This document shows, in pieces, positions 18,966 to 29,059 of a stretch of 64,000 nucleotides of DNA. The stretch covers positions 4,438,001 through 4,502,000 of the forward strand of contig NC_092665.1 in NCBI RefSeq assembly GCF_032118995.1, read 5' to 3'. How positions within the stretch are numbered: position 1 is the stretch's first letter; each line of letters starts with the position of its first letter. The notes beneath the pieces were generated by a model. That model was not told the origin of the DNA and did no database searches. It was given only the letters and a program-made list of their open reading frames with translations. The DNA is from Asterias amurensis. Taxonomy: Eukaryota; Echinodermata; Asteroidea; Forcipulatida; Asteriidae. The position numbers and the translations under genes are program-made.

Positions 18966-20513
18966 ATGGATGGAAAGATTTATGTGTTGCTGGTGTGTGT
19001 TTGGTGTCCACTTGATGCAGGCGGACTCCTTGTGGTTGTCACTGCTCAACCAATTGTATCACCAACACCAACTCCGAAAGTGTCTGCGGAGATCTTAACA
19101 CCAGAGGCTGATCGTAAAGTGGGTGGGCAGGTTGATATGAGGTGTACCGCTACAGGCCTCGAGTCGAAGCACATCGTGGAGTTGTGGTCTACTCGCCTCA
19201 ATGTCACTCTGAGGTGGAATAACTATACATTTACGTCCAACAACCGGTTTATGTTCACTACAACCTATCCATCGAGTGGGATGGTTGTTCAAGACTTTGC
19301 GATAACTGATCTGCAGATTGATGACTATGGTGAATTTATTTGTAACGTCAGGTTCCGTTTAAAAGATGGAGGAAGCACCATTGTAGCTACAGAGAGCGTA
19401 ACACTGTCAGCTCCATCGTATCCGATATGTTCACCTTCTGGACCTATCACAATAGAAAACGGAACAGAGCGCCAATTGAGATGTCTATATGAGACTGATA
19501 ACCGTGCAGCTATAGCAGCCCATCCAATGACTGATCCCAGTAGCTACCCCTGGACATCTTCAAGTGTCGATGGTAAGAATACATTATCATTGAATTTGAC
19601 TGTAACTGCTGCGGATGATGGTGTTGCATTTAACTGCTCTGTATTACAAGGGAGCGGAGCAGATGGAAGTGGTACGTGTATCATTGGACCAATCAGTGTG
19701 ACAATATCAACAGATCACAGTGTAACTGCAGTCACGATTATGGCAACGGACAACCCGCAATCTGCATCCAGCTCAGCAGTCATTGCTGGGGCAATCGGAG
19801 GAGGAGTAGCTGCAATTATTATCATCATAATCATCATCTTCATATGCAGAAAAATTCTCTGTCACCAGACTACAAAAGACCCAGTCTTGAAACCAAGCAC
19901 CAAGTTTACACCAGATCTTCCGGAACATTCTACCAGTTTCGTTGATCCGTATGGGGTGGACACTAATGACCAATCACATGCCAACCATCCCCACCCAGTC
20001 ACTCCTTCACTCGCTTCCAAACCAGCCCCATCCCCCACTAAACCCCCATCATCGGAACCAGCAGTTTACGCCCAACCGAACAGCAGCGCAAGAGGGCGGT
20101 ATTCAGAAAACCCCGATGACGTCACGTCCCACAACAACCCTGCATTCAACTCAACTGGCTTGGGTGGAGGTACTGAGCTATACGCACCCATTAAACCAAT
20201 AGCAAAGGTCAGGCCATCCAAGACACCCAGAAAACCTGAACCGTATAAACCCAAATCAGAGCGACAGAGCAACCCACCTGAACCTACCAATCGAGACCCG
20301 ATGCCCCGGTCACCCCCTACTGATCATGACCATGACGAATCCTACCCAGTACCCGATAATCCTACTAACGCCCAAGTCTCTCGACCCAAGAGCAACCCAG
20401 ATCACATTGTCTACGCTGATTTGGATTTGCTATCATCAGACGAGGCTCAAGATGATGAAGCCCGGCGCCCTCAATCGTCTGATGCAGTGATGTACGCGAG
20501 TGTCCAAGTGTAG
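18966..20513 (+). CDS. IgSF membrane receptor with SIRP-like ITIM tail, plus-strand copy 3
   Basis: 515 residues in one exon from the conserved ATG at 18966. An upstream in-frame ATG at 18945 would add seven residues and is not conserved. Signal peptide about 1-27. Ig domain 1 has Cys60/Cys126. Ig domain 2 has Cys173/Cys224, with the extra pair Cys154 (PICSPSGPI) and Cys238 (CIIGPISV). Membrane helix about 271-294, then CRKILCH. The tail has Y368, Y406 (LYAPI), Y483 (IVYADL) and Y510 (VMYASV). The last two are ITIM-type, 27 residues apart. The third motif of copy 1 is lost here, since TYAQV reads TNAQV. Ig domain 2 differs strongly from copies 1 and 2 while the tail is nearly the same. Likely an inhibitory receptor; the ligand is unknown. 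Confidence 0.9.
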   Translation: MDGKIYVLLVCVWCPLDAGGLLVVVTAQPIVSPTPTPKVSAEILTPEADRKVGGQVDMRCTATGLESKHIVELWSTRLNVTLRWNNYTFTSNNRFMFTTTYPSSGMVVQDFAITDLQIDDYGEFICNVRFRLKDGGSTIVATESVTLSAPSYPICSPSGPITIENGTERQLRCLYETDNRAAIAAHPMTDPSSYPWTSSSVDGKNTLSLNLTVTAADDGVAFNCSVLQGSGADGSGTCIIGPISVTISTDHSVTAVTIMATDNPQSASSSAVIAGAIGGGVAAIIIIIIIIFICRKILCHQTTKDPVLKPSTKFTPDLPEHSTSFVDPYGVDTNDQSHANHPHPVTPSLASKPAPSPTKPPSSEPAVYAQPNSSARGRYSENPDDVTSHNNPAFNSTGLGGGTELYAPIKPIAKVRPSKTPRKPEPYKPKSERQSNPPEPTNRDPMPRSPPTDHDHDESYPVPDNPTNAQVSRPKSNPDHIVYADLDLLSSDEAQDDEARRPQSSDAVMYASVQV

Positions 20514-20661
20514 GGTAATATTGAAACGGGAATTTCCCGCGATACTCCCTGACGGAAGTTTTCCGCTTGTGTGAAAAAGCTAACAATAGTTAGAAACAAC
20601 ATGTTCTATTGTCTGTCTACGGACATTTAGGATGACTCATCAATGCCTATCAGAACTCTTA

Positions 20662-20818
20662 GGCCCTTTACGGCTTCGGCTTTGGATTCGACTTCAGGCT
20701 CCGTCCTCTCGTCTGAAGCCCTGAGCACGTACCCAAAGCATGTGCAATTGTCAAAACAACCGCGGGGCCAAGCTAACCTGAGCCGAAGCTGAAGCCGAAC
20801 CCGTGGTTACGTTAAGGG
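20662..20818. mobile_element. palindromic MITE family G copy
   Basis: Same position and nearly the same sequence as 11035-11191. Confidence 0.65.
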
Positions 20819-20927
20819 AAAAACATCAAAGTTCCCAAAGCATGGTATGTTCCTTTACAGTGTACTTGTATGGACGGATGGCGAATACTGGTTAAAATAA
20901 AACAGCTTTCTGCATATTTTATTGATA

Positions 20928-21135
20928 AGGTTCAAGGTTCAAGGTTCATTTTATTTCCACAGTATCAAAAGACAAAAAAACAATATCAAACAGCAGTCAC
21001 AAGAAATTATTCCAACAATGAGAAATAATCGTTTCACAACATAGGTTTGAAGAAATAGATGCATAACAATGTTGACACTGTGGAGGGATCCATTTAAGAA
21101 GCAAAGCTTGTAGGCAATAGTCCCTTATGACGTGC
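20928..21135 (-). mobile_element. LINE 3' end, unit 3 copy
   Basis: AAGGTTC repeats followed by the same body as 11300-11514. It was inherited with the flank. Confidence 0.45.
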
Positions 21136-21281
21136 ATATGCATTGAGATTATAAGACCCATTGGATGAAATGATCGTCTAATGGTTGAGAAAAAGACAAT
21201 ACGGAACTAAGCCTACTTTACATAATAGTCAAAGTGGTTTGTACGAGCAGTACCATGCCTTGCGTTGGTTGTATCATTATA

Positions 21282-21665
21282 TCAGTAAATAAGTTATTGT
21301 GTAACTTTGTTTGAAAATAACATGTCTTTTGGCTATCAAGTTAGTTAGTTAGTTAGATCGAAGCACTTTGAAACACTAAACCTTCATCATTTTGACAAAT
21401 CCACAAGCCATCTCAACTCCCTGTGAGCATACAACTACAAGCTGCTTAAATACAGCCAATGATTTAATGTGCGACAAACTATTATCTCAACCGTCAAAGG
21501 TTCCCATCATACACATTGGTTGAGAGAAGCAATGGACCCTTCCCATGAAATATGCGTATTACATTCACGCATGCGTACACCATTGATCTCCATTATACTG
21601 ATAATAGTTTGTCGCACATTAAATCATTGGCTGTATTTAAGCAGCTTGTAGTTGTATGCTCACTG
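21282..21665. repeat. inverted and rearranged spacer segment
   Basis: From 21282 the text is the reverse complement of about 12588-12850 (compare GTTAGTTAGTTAGATCGAAG with CTTCGATCTAACTAACTATT). It runs into a remnant of MITE H (TGGACCCTTCCCATG near 21534). From about 21600 it returns to forward orientation (GATAATAGTTTGTCGC) and then skips to the counterpart of 13552. Much of the spacer present in unit 2 is therefore missing. Confidence 0.75.
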
Positions 21666-22470
21666 TTGACTATAATCTGGTTTGATATCAGAAGTTGCTG
21701 TTAATACAAATTAGGGTCTTGATTTAAAGGCTGTTATGTTTACTGATAAGAGATTTATACATATTACGATTGCAGTGCTGACATACAGAAATAATCGATT
21801 ATATTTTGAAAATATACATAACGTACTGCACGCAGATTTTTGTGTCAAATGTTTTTGGTTGAAATCAAAATAAAACAACATTCACCGGAATTGGATTTTT
21901 CTTTATTTTAATTCAATCCAGAGTCATTCCAAGGCATTTGACACGTTCAGTCAATGTCAAAGTTTATGTATCTTAACATTATGCATAAAATACCAAACGT
22001 GTGAAAATCACCACCGGTATACTGAGCGTAGTGTTAAACACATATCGGTAAAAGCTAATCTATTATGATTCATCCAAATGAAAGTTATTACATCTTTAAA
22101 TATAACATTAGATCAACAAAAATATACTTGGTATGACCTAAGTATTCAGTGCTAACACAATCGCTGTATATAAGGGTAAAACCAAATGAATGTTCTTTAT
22201 CCCCGATGCAAACTTAACGTCTACTAAAAATGTACTTTACAAAAACTGTTTTCATACACAACGTATAGTGAGCAACACTTCGTGACATTTTGACTGTTTG
22301 TGTTGTTTTGTTTGTGTGTGTGTTTGTGGTGTTTGTTTGTCTGTTTGTTGTTGTTGTTTGGGGGTCACAACAAGACGAAATGTTAGGAAAAGGAAATAAC
22401 AATGCCCCGAATGTACCTTTTGCGAGATTGTACTCATAAAGAAGTAGCTGTCAGCAATAATAAAATGCTT
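21666..22470. other. unit 3 spacer, no gene
   Basis: Matches 13552-14440, including the GTTTGTGTGTG-rich tract (22295-22360). No conserved frame. Confidence 0.4.
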
Positions 22471-23150
22471 TGATATTCAAAACGTTAACACGGCTGATTG
22501 CTTTTCTGATTCATGTGTTTACGTATGGTTCTGCTTGTTTGTGGTCGAGCAAGGATGTATATTCAAAGCATTGTTCCGTCCCAGTTTTAGAGTTAGCCCA
22601 ACTATGGGCCCACTCTCAACTTGAGTGGAACAGTTGGGCGACCAAATTGTAGCTGGTATCCAGAGATATTTCACTATACAGGGTACCAGTGGCAGCTGCC
22701 ATTATGGTTCTGAAGGGACCCCGTTGTATACAGTTCAGACTGAGAAACTGTCAACCTCAGTTGGGCCAACCTATACTGTACCAGATTGGTCGTCCAATTC
22801 ACCCAAGTTTGGAATGGTCCCAATTATTAAAGTCGGTACTTTTCTAGTGTTGGGGTGGAACATATCAGAGTATTCAAAAATACAAGTCACAAAACAGAGT
22901 CGTGTCTGCGATTACAAAACGTATACATTGTACAAGACTTTGTGGTGATAAAAGTCAACAGTGTACTAGGTATATGACTATTAAAAACACAGCCATCATT
23001 TATAAAATGTTGAACTGTTTGGAACTCTCAATAGCCAGCTCGAATTTTCAAAGATGGCCGACTTCAGACTGTGCCGACATGTGGGAATTATCTAAATCGA
23101 TGATATGACATTACTTCCCTCCTATGGCGTAAAACAAACACAAAACTAAT
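22471..23150 (+). promoter_or_regulatory. conserved block of unit 3, TATA box damaged
   Basis: Counterpart of 6181-6847 and 14441-15090. The TATAAATA of the other units reads GTATATTCAAAG here. The body (CAGTTGGGCGACCAAATTGTAG) is still alike. MITE C, which follows the block in units 1 and 2, is absent. Confidence 0.3.
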
Positions 23151-23189
23151 GATGTACAGTAATATCATATCATATCATCAAAATTGTTT

Positions 23190-23580
23190 AAAGGAACGTT
23201 ACAGTTGGTAAGAAAACAAAATCGTGAAGATCACAGATTTACATAAAACTTACATGGTCTCATGATGATGATAGTAAACAAAAAACGTCAATTGAAATAT
23301 TTCTGCCTGAAATGTCATGTTTGATAAGTAATGAATAATTTAACTTTGCGTTTGGAGTTTATCGCTCAGTGAGCGTTTTGTTCATTTGTTTTGTTTGCAT
23401 CAATGTCATGCAAAATGTGTAATCGGGTTTTCACTATTTTCTCGTGACCCAGATGGCCGACCGATCTCAAACTTCTACATGTTTGTCAGTTTATGTATAT
23501 GGTGGATAACATAAAGTGATTACACTGCCAGTTACTGTTTTGTCAGTAAAAACCAATTCTGTAATGTTCCTTTAACGGTA
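23190..23580. repeat. diverged MITE D-like sequence
   Basis: TTTAAAGGAACGTTACAGTTGG at the left and CAATTCTGTAATGTTCCTTTAA at the right form inverted ends around an interior related to family D (ACATTTACAAATAACTTAC-like words). It lies just downstream of the intact minus-strand receptor. Confidence 0.5.
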
Positions 23581-23694
23581 ATTTCTGATGCACAATTCCA
23601 TTTATCGTGAACTCTGTGTAACTCAACCAATATTTTCTGTACAAAAGGACTTGGCGCAAAAGGCAAACGTAGGAAATATATTTACACAATGTTA

Positions 23695-25251
23695 TTATAC
23701 ATAAGAAACCTCTGCATACGGCGATTCGTCTTCAGGACTTATGGTCTGATCCTCGCCAAGATGAAATATAAGACCAGTAGTAGCGATATAACAGTCAATG
23801 CACTCTGCTGAAGGGGTATTCTGAGATGATGACGTCTCTACAAACGAGAGCGTCCAATGCGCAGACGCAGACGAGTCTACGTCACCTATCGTATCACGTG
23901 ATTGCTTCTTGCGCGAGGCTTTTCTTCTAATCTTTGCGTATAAATGACTGAAGTCACGATGCTTGTTCTTTAAGCTGTCAGTGTTGTCGTTAACATCTGA
24001 TGATTTAGCTGTTTTGATTGGACGGGCGTACGTGACGTCATTAACTGAGTCTAACGCCCTCTCGTGTGGTGGTTGAACTCCTGACGTAGATGGTAACTCC
24101 ATTCGAGGTCTAACTAATTGGGGTATATTTTGTTCTGGTATGATTTCATTATTTGGGGTGGAGTCTTGGCTAGCCACCGATCGGGGTATTTGACTTGTAG
24201 GCAAGGTATGTGGTGACGGCAGCTCTTGGTACATAGGATCTATCATATCGTCAATAAGAACCAAGTTATCTTGAGACTGTTGTTCGGTAGAGTTTCTCCC
24301 AGTATTGTCATCTTCAGACTCAATTTCCTGCCTCCCTTTCTTACCTCTCTTCCATTTCCAATAACCGCAACGATGAAGGATAAGTAGTATCACTATAATG
24401 AGTAAGACGGTGACAATAAGAGTGACAATGACACTGACCGCGACAGATGGCCGAGTTATTAAAGGGAGTTGAGAAGTCATAATTGAAGATGTTGAAGATG
24501 TACCTTCTTGGGTGGCTGTGGAGGTGTAGAGAGGGGTGGATGGGGGTATCTCAAATGCAGTTGGAGGGATGACTGATATTGGACCGATTGTACATTGTTT
24601 CGTCATATTAGGAAAATACTGAGATGAAGTTATACACTGATAGGATACTCCATTGTCGCTGGTGTTCAAAATCAGATCCAGAGAGTTGACAAGTTTGCCG
24701 GCAGTCTCAGTCAGCATCCAGCTTTCATTGTTAGGTGAGGTGGTATTTGTCTGTAGCGTGGCTATTGGGAAGCCCCTATCTGCCGTACAGTTGACTGTGA
24801 TTGGGGTATTTTGAGTAACGTTTACGGGTCCACTTGGTGAGCATAGCAGCGAATCAGGAAAGTGTAAGACAGAGAGGTAGATGGTATCAGAAGCTATAAT
24901 ATCGCCTGATGTTTCTGCATAGCATTCGTAATAACCGGTATCTGTAGAACTGTTAAAATCGTGTATTTGTGCAAAATGGGCAACAGGCGTATGACCATCA
25001 GGTAATGTTAACGAGCTCGTCGTAAATCGATGTGTCATGTAACTTACTGACTCGATGTTCACCCCATCTTTCCGAAATCCAACAGTGAAGTTTTGCTGAA
25101 AGTCTGTTGTGGTGCATTTTAACCGCACGTCGTTCTCGTCTTGAATGTCAACCAGCTTTGACTTGATTTCCATAGAAACAGATGGTTCTTTCGCAAAGAC
25201 ACCAAACAGTAAATAGCTGAGTATTATTAACAACCATACCTTCACGTCCAT
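23695..25251 (-). CDS. IgSF membrane receptor, intact minus-strand member
   Basis: 518 residues in one exon. Signal peptide 1-20 (VWLLIILSYLLFGVFA). Ig domain 1 has Cys46 and Cys110 (DTGYYEC). Ig domain 2 has Cys155 and Cys206, with the extra pair Cys137 in LCSPSGPV and Cys220 in CTIGPISV, the same layout as the plus-strand receptors, so the two sets are paralogues. A Thr/Ser-rich stalk (232-266) precedes the membrane helix (about 270-292) and a basic KWKRGKKGR stop. Tail tyrosines: Y341 (MYQEL), Y408 (TYARP), Y438 (HLYAKI), Y488 and Y512 (SPYAEV). Only SPYAEV fits the ITIM pattern fully. Many N-glycosylation sites. It is convergent to receptor copy 3. Broken tails of sister copies lie at 7483-8001 and 15684-16198. 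Probably a signalling surface receptor; the ligand is unknown. Confidence 0.9.
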   Translation of the reverse strand: MDVKVWLLIILSYLLFGVFAKEPSVSMEIKSKLVDIQDENDVRLKCTTTDFQQNFTVGFRKDGVNIESVSYMTHRFTTSSLTLPDGHTPVAHFAQIHDFNSSTDTGYYECYAETSGDIIASDTIYLSVLHFPDSLLCSPSGPVNVTQNTPITVNCTADRGFPIATLQTNTTSPNNESWMLTETAGKLVNSLDLILNTSDNGVSYQCITSSQYFPNMTKQCTIGPISVIPPTAFEIPPSTPLYTSTATQEGTSSTSSIMTSQLPLITRPSVAVSVIVTLIVTVLLIIVILLILHRCGYWKWKRGKKGRQEIESEDDNTGRNSTEQQSQDNLVLIDDMIDPMYQELPSPHTLPTSQIPRSVASQDSTPNNEIIPEQNIPQLVRPRMELPSTSGVQPPHERALDSVNDVTYARPIKTAKSSDVNDNTDSLKNKHRDFSHLYAKIRRKASRKKQSRDTIGDVDSSASAHWTLSFVETSSSQNTPSAECIDCYIATTGLIFHLGEDQTISPEDESPYAEVSYV

Positions 25252-25324
25252 CTTGGCAATATTAAAGATACACTCAAGTGCAAGCTATACACCGCATTGA
25301 GAAAAGCTACCATCAACTTAATTT

Positions 25325-25360
25325 ACGATGGGTTGCTTGTATATATTTATGACATTATTT
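25325..25360 (-). promoter_or_regulatory. candidate TATA element of the minus-strand receptor
   Basis: Read on the minus strand, CATAAATATATAC lies about 90 bases upstream of the ATG at 25251. This is a weak position-based call. Confidence 0.3.
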
Positions 25361-26354
25361 AATGTAGTTCCGGATTGGTGAAACTGCCATAAACCAATCC
25401 CACGCTGTGCTCTCTATGGCCTAACAATGGTTTTCATTTCTGAATGGCTTTACTCACAGGTTTGCTCGTCGGTGCCTATTGTACACGTTTCAGGGATTGT
25501 CCCCCATGTATATTGTACCATTAGGGTTCATGTGAAATCAGATCATTTCTACTAAAGGAGGGGAATAGGCTCAAAACAACTTGCTTCAGCAAATTGTACA
25601 ACTTCCTTTATGTCACTCCAAAATTTAAGTGGTTCATCTTTTCAGTTACTGTCCTGTACGTTCGTTTTAAGTTTAACGTTTTTCTTGCATACATTTGCTT
25701 TTTTATCATGTTTTGATGCTCTTGTTGTTTTGATATGTAATATTACTTTTGTTCATTGTTATTTTAATTAGCCTCTTGTTTCATCAATGTACTTAATGTA
25801 TTGATCAAACAGTATATAATGTGTGAATGTTCCATTGAAGATGTTTGTACTGTGTGATGAATAAACAGAGTCTTATAGAGTTCCACTCAAAAGATGAAGA
25901 AAAAAACCTGAACAGACACCGAACCGTGTATGGGTCAATGAACATGATAGACTTGTTGACTTAGTCATAAATAGATGCAGTTACGACATCGAGAAATTAA
26001 TGACTGTTGATTTGCATTTATTGTAGACATTGTAAATATTTATTGACAGGTTAATACAGTGTTAGTCTCTACCCTGGTTCTGTATCATTATTTTAATTTT
26101 ATTAAAGTTTATTTATGCCTTATAAACATGCTGGAAACCATATCATGCTTGAACTAAATAACTAACAATTAAGTAGTTTTATTACATATTTATCATTTTT
26201 CATGAAGGACAAAACTGCATGTAAGTATACTTACCATTGTTGTTTAACAATGACATAAATTCTTCGCCTGGTTTTTAAAGTAAACAAATTTAAGGTCATG
26301 ATTGTTCATCGTTATGCTTTGACCAAACCATCGATTTATGGAACGATCGGGTGG
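25361..26354. other. intergenic, no gene recognised
   Basis: AT-rich DNA. A stretch at 25550-25880 ends in GATGAATAAACAGAGTCTT and looks like an old transcript 3' end or repeat end. No frame supports a protein. Confidence 0.35.
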
Positions 26355-26742
26355 TATTAAAAACACTAGACGCACTATTAGTTATTGTCAAAGACCAGTC
26401 ACTTGGTGTATCTCAACAGTATGCATGAAATAACAAACCTGTGGAAATTTGAGCTCAATTGGTCGTCGAAGTTGCGAGATTATAATGGAACAAAGAACAG
26501 CATTGTCACATGAAGCTGTGTGCTTTCAGATGCTTGATTTCGAGACCTCAAAATTTAATTCTGAGGTCTCCAAATCAAATTCGTGGAAAATTACTTCTTT
26601 CTCGTAAAACTACGTTACTTCTGAGGAAGCCGTTTCTCACAATGTTTTATACTGTCAACCTCTCCCCATTACTCGATAACAAGTTAGGTGTTATGCTAAT
26701 AATTATTTTGAGTAATTACCAATAGGGTACACTGCCTTTAAG
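26355..26742. mobile_element. MITE family A copy
   Basis: The interior matches other copies (GGTCTCCAAATCAAATTCGTGG) and ends with AATAGGGTACACTGCCTTTAA. The left end is eroded. Confidence 0.65.
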
Positions 26743-27578
26743 TATGCCAACATATTAGAATTAAAGCAACAGAAGACAACCACAGTATACTGGTCGAAAC
26801 GTCGTGTACAAACTGTTCTTTACCGCACATTCTCATAATAATAACAAACTCACACAGTCTTTTTCAAGTCTAATGTGGATGTGAGGAATATTAAATATCG
26901 GTTTCGTTCTATTATATGAGGAATATTAAATATTGATTTCGTTCTATTATTATAATATAAGCAGACATATATTTTTACACATCAAAATAATATGCATAAC
27001 ACGTACATGCGGTACGAACAATACTGTTTAGAGTTGTATATTAAGGTTTGTAGTAACACCATGTAATTATAACCTCTAATTGAGTTGGGGTGATTCTCAA
27101 AATAACCGTTTGTTTCAACTTGACGTTTCGATCAGTATGCTCTGATCGTCTTATTGAATTTATAATTAGAATTAATACACATTTATGGTATTCCTTTGTA
27201 TATGTTATTAATGTACATCATCTGTCAGCGGAATATTATTAATGCAAGCCGACAGAATTCAGTTCGACAAAAGAACAGACTGTATGTTATTAATTTCTCT
27301 TTCGTTTCAGTGGCAACAATACTGCTGAATGGTGGACGTGTTACACTTGTTTTCAACCGTTTTCGTGATGTGCTGGATGTCAGCTATTTCGAGGTCTGGT
27401 TCGCCACCGTTTATCTGTTTACACTGTATTTATGTATAATTTTTTGTGTGATACCTATTAATGTACATCAATTTATTTCTACGTATTCCCTTTTACATTT
27501 CTGCTTATTGTCATGTTGTCAAATGATCCTTTTTTAACTAATATTTTTAACCAATATTTGTTTATTATGGAGCTGGCC
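26743..27578. other. intergenic, no gene recognised
   Basis: AT-rich. A hairpin element remnant lies at 27030-27150 (see the repeat entry there). A 113-codon frame at 27196-27537 resembles nothing I know and is low in complexity. Confidence 0.35.
27030..27150 (-). repeat. dispersed hairpin repeat, possibly Penelope-like terminus
   Basis: On the minus strand it reads GACGATCAGAGCATACTGATC, then GAAACGTCAAGTTGAAAC. The hairpin plus GAAACGT also occurs at 33118-33160 and 34108-34160, and partly at 31070-31110 and 39300-39340. Nearby GTAACACCATGT words recur at 33595, 33690, 33720 and 46945. Penelope-like retroelements carry a hammerhead-type hairpin in their terminal repeats. The match is suggestive only. 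Confidence 0.3.
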
Positions 27579-28313
27579 AACCGATGTAAGTGCATATTTA
27601 GGATGATTACAGTGTATTTTTATTTTATTTATTTTAGTTGAGTTTGAATTGAATTCCAGCTTCGGTTGAACTTGTTAAAATTTTACTAAACATGAGACAA
27701 TTGTTGCCCCCCCCTCTCTCCTACTCTCTCCTACTGAGGTTTACGTAGGCTTAAAGTCACCTGGAAATATATATATTTTTTTTCTTTCAAACATAAGAGT
27801 ATATGCTTACGAACAATAAAACAATTTTTTTTAGTAATTGTTTGTCACGATTTATATGTTTAAAAAAACATATAAAGTTGTTTGGGGGCTGACTCCGCCT
27901 ACCCCTTTTGTGACGTCAATCGAGGCAGACTTTGCCTGCAATGCGTATAGTAAATGTACGTCCAAGTCGTGAGTTGGTCCTTTTCAAAATGTGTTTTTCT
28001 GCATTCAGCAGCAATACACCTGGTCATCATTGCCGGAAAAAAATATAAAAATAATTTGAAACGTACAAACTCACGACTTGGTCCGTACATGTACTTTGCA
28101 ATTGTGTTTACTCTACGCATTACATGCAAAGTCTGCCTCGATTGACGTCACGAACAGCGCCAGGGTCAGGGTCTACTCTTAAATTTGTAAATAACATAAG
28201 CACTGATTTTTTAAAACCTTAGTTAACTGTTTATTCACATTCCACTCATCAAAACACATATATTAGTGACAAAAGCTTTATTTTGAAAAAATACCACTTC
28301 CAGGTGACTTTAA
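27579..28313. repeat. duplicated segment with nested MITE C, copy 1
   Basis: From GTAAGTGCATATTTAGGATG onward it matches 44755-45511 in the same orientation: 170 bp of flank (TTCCAGCTTCGGTTGAAC, a CTCTCCTACT run), then a MITE C element. Confidence 0.75.
27751..28313. mobile_element. MITE family C copy
   Basis: Ends TTAAAGTCACCTGGAAATA and CACTTCCAGGTGACTTTAA. Longer than the unit copies because of an internal partial duplication around CAAGTCGTGAGTTGGT. Confidence 0.8.
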
Positions 28314-28331
28314 CGTGCGCGTTATGCGTGG

Positions 28332-28400
28332 AATGAGGTGCATGCTGGTTTAGCTAGCGATCAAGATCGAACACTAGCTAGACCATCATGCACCTCATTA
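28332..28400. repeat. short hairpin
   Basis: AATGAGGTGCATGCTGGTTTAG and its near-complement GACCATCATGCACCTCATT flank a 15-base loop. Confidence 0.6.
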
Positions 28401-29059
28401 CAACAGTTAGCGCTTGCGCAATGGGTATTTGCGAAAAGGTGCTATTAATATACATTTTGTTGCCCATTATGTTTATGTATTTACACATATTAATTGTTAA
28501 TAATTGATGTGCCTTATATTTTGTTTTAAAAACAATGCGATTGTGCTGTCTTTATGTGTCTATTGTGCACTTGAAAAAAACAACTATTTGGTCTGCGTTT
28601 TTGAGCTTTCCTTTTTATCTTAGTGACTTGATGTACAAAATGGCCGCAATTCAGTCTTTGGCTGCCATGGAACATTTTTAACTAATGAACCATCAATGAA
28701 TGATTTTCTGCAAATGGCCAATGCTGAACAAAATAACTAGATTTAAAAGCAATTAGTCATGTCGTACAGTTAATGGTTAGAACTCTCTTTAAAACTTTCG
28801 ATTCTATCTGGTATCGCAAATCCTTTTGAATTTGTTTGCAAAATTACTTTCCTACAAATTGCTTAAATTATCCAACAAAATCTGTCTTCCTTGAAATCAT
28901 CACTTCAAGTTTTTCCTTCACTCAAAAATAATATACAAAATGTACAACTGTCTTTTTGTGGAACTGCGTCACACAGGGACATGGATAGGTGTGCGTTAAA
29001 CATGTGCATCATTTCCATTAAAGATGGCCGACTTTACATTGTGTGACGTCACAGATTTG
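28401..29059. other. 3' flank of the divergent receptor, no gene
   Basis: AT-rich. AAGATGGCCGACTT near 29023 also occurs at 6768, 15014 and 23050, which lie 3' of the other minus-strand receptors. It may be a shared ancestral flank. Confidence 0.35.

Larger units (their letters stand above)
20514..21281. other. 3' flank of receptor copy 3
   Basis: Nearly identical to 10887-11660, including MITE G (20662-20818), the candidate AATAAA at 20896-20901 and the LINE 3' end (20928-21135). Confidence 0.5.

Noticed and set aside
27196-27537. 113-codon hydrophobic frame
   Set aside because: AT-rich low-complexity DNA with no family resemblance.
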